In this document: positions 7,443 to 8,031 of the stretch, piece after piece | Layout of the letters: the number at the start of each line of letters is the position of its first letter | Position numbering within the stretch: the first letter of the stretch is position 1 | NCBI GenBank assembly: GCA_049641805.1 | Contig: JBARNX010000066.1 | Location: forward strand, 1 to 8,031 | Source of the DNA: UBA5738 sp049641805 | GTDB taxonomy: Bacteria > Patescibacteriota > Minisyncoccia > Minisyncoccales > UBA5738 | DNA length: 8,031 nucleotides | Reading direction: 5' to 3' | The notes under the pieces: generated by a model | What the model saw: the letters and a program-made list of their open reading frames with translations, nothing else | Database searches by the model: none | Told to the model about the DNA's origin: nothing | Program-made: the position numbers and the translations under genes

Positions 7443-7537
7443 GCGGTTGATCTAAAATAAGCGTGAAGCGAGAGTCTATCCTCGCCGAGGCGGGATCGGA
7501 CTCTTGCGGGAATTTAACCGCGCGAGTCTTGCGATCC
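7442..7537 (+). other. Structured region after rpoC with competing stems
   Basis: Two incompatible folds can be drawn. In the first, CGCGGTT 7442-7448 pairs with AACCGCG 7516-7522 and encloses the hairpin GAGTC 7472-7476/GACTC 7499-7503, whose upper stem is ATCC 7478-7481/GGAT 7493-7496 and CGC 7483-7485/GCG 7490-7492. In the second, GGATCG 7493-7498 pairs with CGATCC 7532-7537, GACTC 7499-7503 with GAGTC 7524-7528, and GCGG 7506-7509 with CCGC 7518-7521. No T-run follows, so this is not a standard terminator. It could be an rpoC 3' end, a leader of the downstream gene, a small RNA or a dispersed palindrome. TAAAAT at 7453-7458, with TTACGA 17 nt upstream, is a weak promoter candidate that would start transcription near 7465. 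Confidence 0.45.
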
Positions 7538-7577
7538 AATCGTTTGACCATCCGATTATTCAGCCATTCAATCGTTT
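7537..7577. repeat. Short direct repeat, 9 bases twice
   Basis: CAATCGTTT occurs at 7537-7545 and again at 7569-7577, 32 nt apart start to start. In between, AATCG 7538-7542 could also pair with CGATT 7553-7557. No function can be assigned; it may be a binding site pair or chance similarity in simple sequence. Confidence 0.3.
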
Positions 7578-7596
7578 TGCGTTCGTATTTTGATTT

Positions 7597-7620
7597 TATG
7601 GTTGTATGATTGTGTGATTT
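7597..7620. repeat. Degenerate 8-nt tandem repeat, three units
   Basis: TATGGTTG, TATGATTG and TGTGATTT follow one another without gaps just upstream of the beta-helix gene. The period of 8 and the one- or two-base differences suggest slippage or a degenerate repeat. It overlaps the region where a -35 element for the next gene would sit. Confidence 0.4.
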
Positions 7621-7621
7621 T

Positions 7622-7627
7622 CATAAT
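7622..7627 (+). promoter_or_regulatory. Candidate -10 element of the beta-helix gene
   Basis: CATAAT differs from TATAAT at one position and ends 7 nt before the ATG at 7635, so transcription would begin at or next to the start codon and the mRNA would be leaderless. No good -35 is visible 16-18 nt upstream (the 17-nt spacing gives TGGTTG). An alternative pair is TTGATT 7590-7595 with TGTGAT 7613-7618. Neither is strong. Confidence 0.25.
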
Positions 7628-7634
7628 TCTGCGT

Positions 7635-8031
7635 ATGAAAAGAAACGCCAATCGCCATAATCATTTTTTAAATTTTGGATTGGTCGCGCAAGCGGCCATT
7701 TCGGCGTTGGTATTCTTACCGGTATCGTTCTTGCCGCGCGTTATTTTTGCCGCCACAATATTGGTTCCAGACGATTATCCCGCCATCCAATCCGCGATTG
7801 GCGCGGCGAGCAATGGCGATACGATTTTGGTCGCGCCCGGAATTTACCGCGAGAATGTGGCTTTTGGAGGCAGGATTATTTTAAAAGCAAAGGACCCCGC
7901 GCCGGGCGCCACGGTTATCGAAGCCGTTGATCCCGCCGCGCCGACGATTGCGGCGGCGGGCCCGGCTGAAATCAGCGGCTTTACCATCCGCGGCGCGGCC
8001 AACAGCGCCGGCATCCGGCTGAACTACGGCG
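7635..8031 (+). CDS. Exported right-handed beta-helix protein, 5' part
   Basis: The reading frame is open for 132 codons and runs off the window, so only the N-terminus is seen. Residues 1-10 are basic (K2, R3, R7). A mostly hydrophobic stretch at 11-40 looks like a signal peptide or membrane anchor, with possible cleavage near A39/A40. The mature start (ILVPDDYPAIQSAIGAASNG, 42-61) followed by DTILVAPGIYRENV (62-75) is the standard first turn of pectate-lyase/NosD-like parallel beta-helix proteins. GFTIRG at 115-120 is a further typical coil. Such proteins are usually secreted or surface-attached; some bind or cleave polysaccharide, others are structural, and no catalytic residues are visible in this part. 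ATG 7635 is preferred because it gives a basic n-region; GTG at 7614 is possible in frame. No Shine-Dalgarno sequence is seen. It is unlikely to be functionally tied to rpoBC. Confidence 0.85.
   Translation, partial: MKRNANRHNHFLNFGLVAQAAISALVFLPVSFLPRVIFAATILVPDDYPAIQSAIGAASNGDTILVAPGIYRENVAFGGRIILKAKDPAPGATVIEAVDPAAPTIAAAGPAEISGFTIRGAANSAGIRLNYG

Noticed and set aside
7442..7537. Standard intrinsic terminator of rpoBC.
   Set aside because: The stems are strong enough but no T-run follows any of them.
7675..7884. Forward frame of 69 codons near the right edge.
   Set aside because: It overlaps in another frame the beta-helix gene, which has a signal peptide and clear family motifs.

Overview
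The window carries the two large RNA polymerase subunit genes, rpoB (beta, 1064 aa) and rpoC (beta', 1254 aa), overlapping by 10 nt on the + strand. A roughly 480-nt leader lies upstream and the start of a secreted beta-helix protein lies downstream. I infer a candidate phyla radiation (Patescibacteria, Parcubacteria-like) bacterium. The evidence is a beta subunit stripped of the large lineage-specific insertions, a beta' subunit with no large trigger-loop insertion, no Shine-Dalgarno sequence before rpoB, very A+T-rich intergenic DNA built of imperfect inverted repeats next to more G+C-rich genes, and rpoB not directly preceded by rplL. No marker here fixes the phylum.

Layout: positions 1-48 hold nothing I can name. 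A near-consensus sigma70-type promoter with an extended -10 lies at 49-77. Its transcript would begin near 83 and contains a cloverleaf-like set of nested helices (87-216, core 98-208), then an intrinsic-terminator-like hairpin with a T-run (265-306). Positions 307-478 are mostly an A/T-rich imperfect palindrome leading directly into rpoB (479-3673). rpoC follows (3664-7428). The 206-nt gap 7429-7634 contains several G+C-rich stems with mutually exclusive pairings, short repeats and a possible -10. A gene for an exported right-handed beta-helix protein starts at 7635 and runs off the edge.

rpoB and rpoC must be co-transcribed and are probably translationally coupled; together they form the catalytic core of RNA polymerase. 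The most interesting non-coding signal is the leader: an 8-base sequence occurs in both the last hairpin of the cloverleaf and the 5' arm of the terminator, so one upstream segment can pair with either. This is the arrangement expected of a transcription attenuator controlling the polymerase operon, although a separate terminated small RNA is an equally open reading. I found no CRISPR array, tRNA, rRNA or insertion sequence.
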